DNA from: Desmonostoc muscorum LEGE 12446
GTDB lineage: Bacteria > Cyanobacteriota > Cyanobacteriia > Cyanobacteriales > Nostocaceae
DNA length: 64,000 nucleotides
Assembly (NCBI RefSeq): GCF_015207005.2
Contig: NZ_JADEXS020000001.1
Coordinates: 2,356,001 to 2,420,000 of the forward strand
Reading direction: 5' to 3'
The notes beneath the pieces were generated by a model. That model saw only the letters and a program-made list of their open reading frames with translations, made no database searches and was not told where the DNA came from. Both the position numbers and the translations under genes were made by a program. Position 1 is the stretch's first letter; each line of letters opens with the position of its first letter. This document shows positions 63,351 to 64,000 of the stretch, one piece after another.

Positions 63351-64000
63351 TACCAATTTAATATGAAGCTGCATAGAAAAGAGCTTCTAAAATAAAGTTA
63401 TAAGAAGAGATGGAAATCACCTGTTCAGATGTTAATTGCTCGAACAATTGTTGTAGGCGAGTGCGTAAGTCTTGCAAGTCAGAAAACAGTTCATTCTTGA
63501 GAGATTTTTTGAGAAACTGCCACAGCCTTTCAATGGGATTAAGCTCAGGAGCATGAGGTGGTTGCAGCAGGGGAATAATATTTTCAGGCCAATTAATCGC
63601 ACTACTGATATGAGCAGGAGCTTGGTCTATTTGTAAAATTGCATAATCTGAACCTAATTGTTGCGATAACCAGTCTAAAAACTGTTGAAAATAGTCACCA
63701 TTGAGCTGCGGGTATTCTTGCTGAAAATGTTGTCCTGTTAATGGTTCAATTGCACCATAAATCCAAAAATTTTCTCTTTCCCATTTCACCGCTACAGTTG
63801 GTTTGACTCCAGGGGCCGTAATTACTTTTCCCGTTAAAGTTTTTAATCCCACCCTGGTTTCATCCTGACACAGATAATGAATACACTTTCCTGGTGCTAG
63901 ATGTTTTTCTAGCCTCTCGATAATGATACCGAGTTTTTTTTAAACTCAGATACTAACTTCTCATCCTGCTTATGGCTTTGCGGACGTGGTACTTTGAGTT
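63351..64000 (-). mobile_element. IS630-family insertion element, incomplete at the window edge
   Basis: The left border lies next to the TA dinucleotide (63349-63350) inside the PEP synthase gene, starting TACCAATTTAATATG. The element carries a transposase on the minus strand and continues beyond the window, so its other end and length are unknown. IS630 elements target TA. Confidence 0.85.
63358..64000 (-). CDS. IS630-family transposase (two frames joined by frameshift, partial)
   Basis: The DDE domain is in one frame: first Asp in CQDETRVG (upstream of the GTG at 63852), then second Asp in ILQIDQAPAHIS and the final Glu in HAPELNPIERLWQFLK. Upstream, an A8 run on the coding strand (T8 at 63934-63941) joins this frame by a -1 shift to another frame (KLVSEF...) that runs off the window. 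This is the typical two-ORF IS630 arrangement with programmed frameshifting. The N-terminal helix-turn-helix part is outside the window. The C-terminus is complete. Confidence 0.9.

Overview
The window looks like chromosome from a filamentous, heterocyst-type cyanobacterium (Nostoc/Anabaena group). The evidence is dense GCGATCGC (HIP1) octamers, long short-tandem-repeat tracts (CCCCACT, AGTTAGG, CTGAATT units), a tRNA-Leu(UAA) split by a group I intron with heptanucleotide repeats, and cyanobacterial genes (ndhL, cp12, DUF3007, DUF4327, DUF751, a hetZ-like gene, xisH/xisI, two phytochromes). The species cannot be read from the sequence alone.

Layout. 0-16 kb is mostly housekeeping: trpA, a DUF3007 protein and ndhL, the intron-bearing tRNA, a DUF29 gene, a lipid-flippase-like membrane protein, a lipoprotein, larC, a Sua5/YciO-type gene, the hetZ-like gene, a putative nuclease/adenine-methylase pair, rbfA and a CDF metal exporter. 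16-22 kb is a biliverdin-type phytochrome operon (cphB-rcpB plus a large REC-PAS kinase). 22.8-27.2 kb is a stand-alone NRPS module (adenylation, N-methylation, carrier, reductase), followed by two kinase/receiver genes. 32-42 kb returns to housekeeping (guaA, cbiD, cp12, a FIST sensor, a phosphoesterase, trmB), with a SLATT-type 2TM protein and a DUF433/DUF5615 toxin-antitoxin pair whose toxin is truncated by a 206-bp miniature transposon.

43.2-54.7 kb is the most distinctive region: a ribosomal-peptide (RiPP) locus. Two double-glycine precursor peptides flank a Cys-rich protein. They are followed by an APH-fold kinase and a HopA1-family protein, the pairing that acts as a split Ser/Thr dehydratase in class V lanthipeptides and thioamitides. 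Next comes a tandem array of four identical 52-aa precursor genes on a 283-bp repeat. A convergent export operon follows: a C39-peptidase ABC transporter with an N-terminal cyclic-nucleotide-type domain, an HlyD adaptor and a parvulin-like isomerase, led by an orphan IS630-type DNA-binding protein. The inferred route is Ser/Thr phosphorylation and elimination in the core peptides, then cleavage after Gly-Gly and export. No dedicated cyclase is visible.

55-59 kb holds a second phytochrome set (REC-kinase, rcpA, cphA) parallel in make-up to the first: CphA has Cys259 for phycocyanobilin, while CphB has Leu259 and an N-terminal Cys17. 59.7-64 kb carries a protein-mannosyltransferase-type membrane enzyme containing an in-frame repeat insertion, a GNAT acetyltransferase, xisH/xisI, and the 3' end of phosphoenolpyruvate synthase cut off by an IS630-family element that runs off the window.
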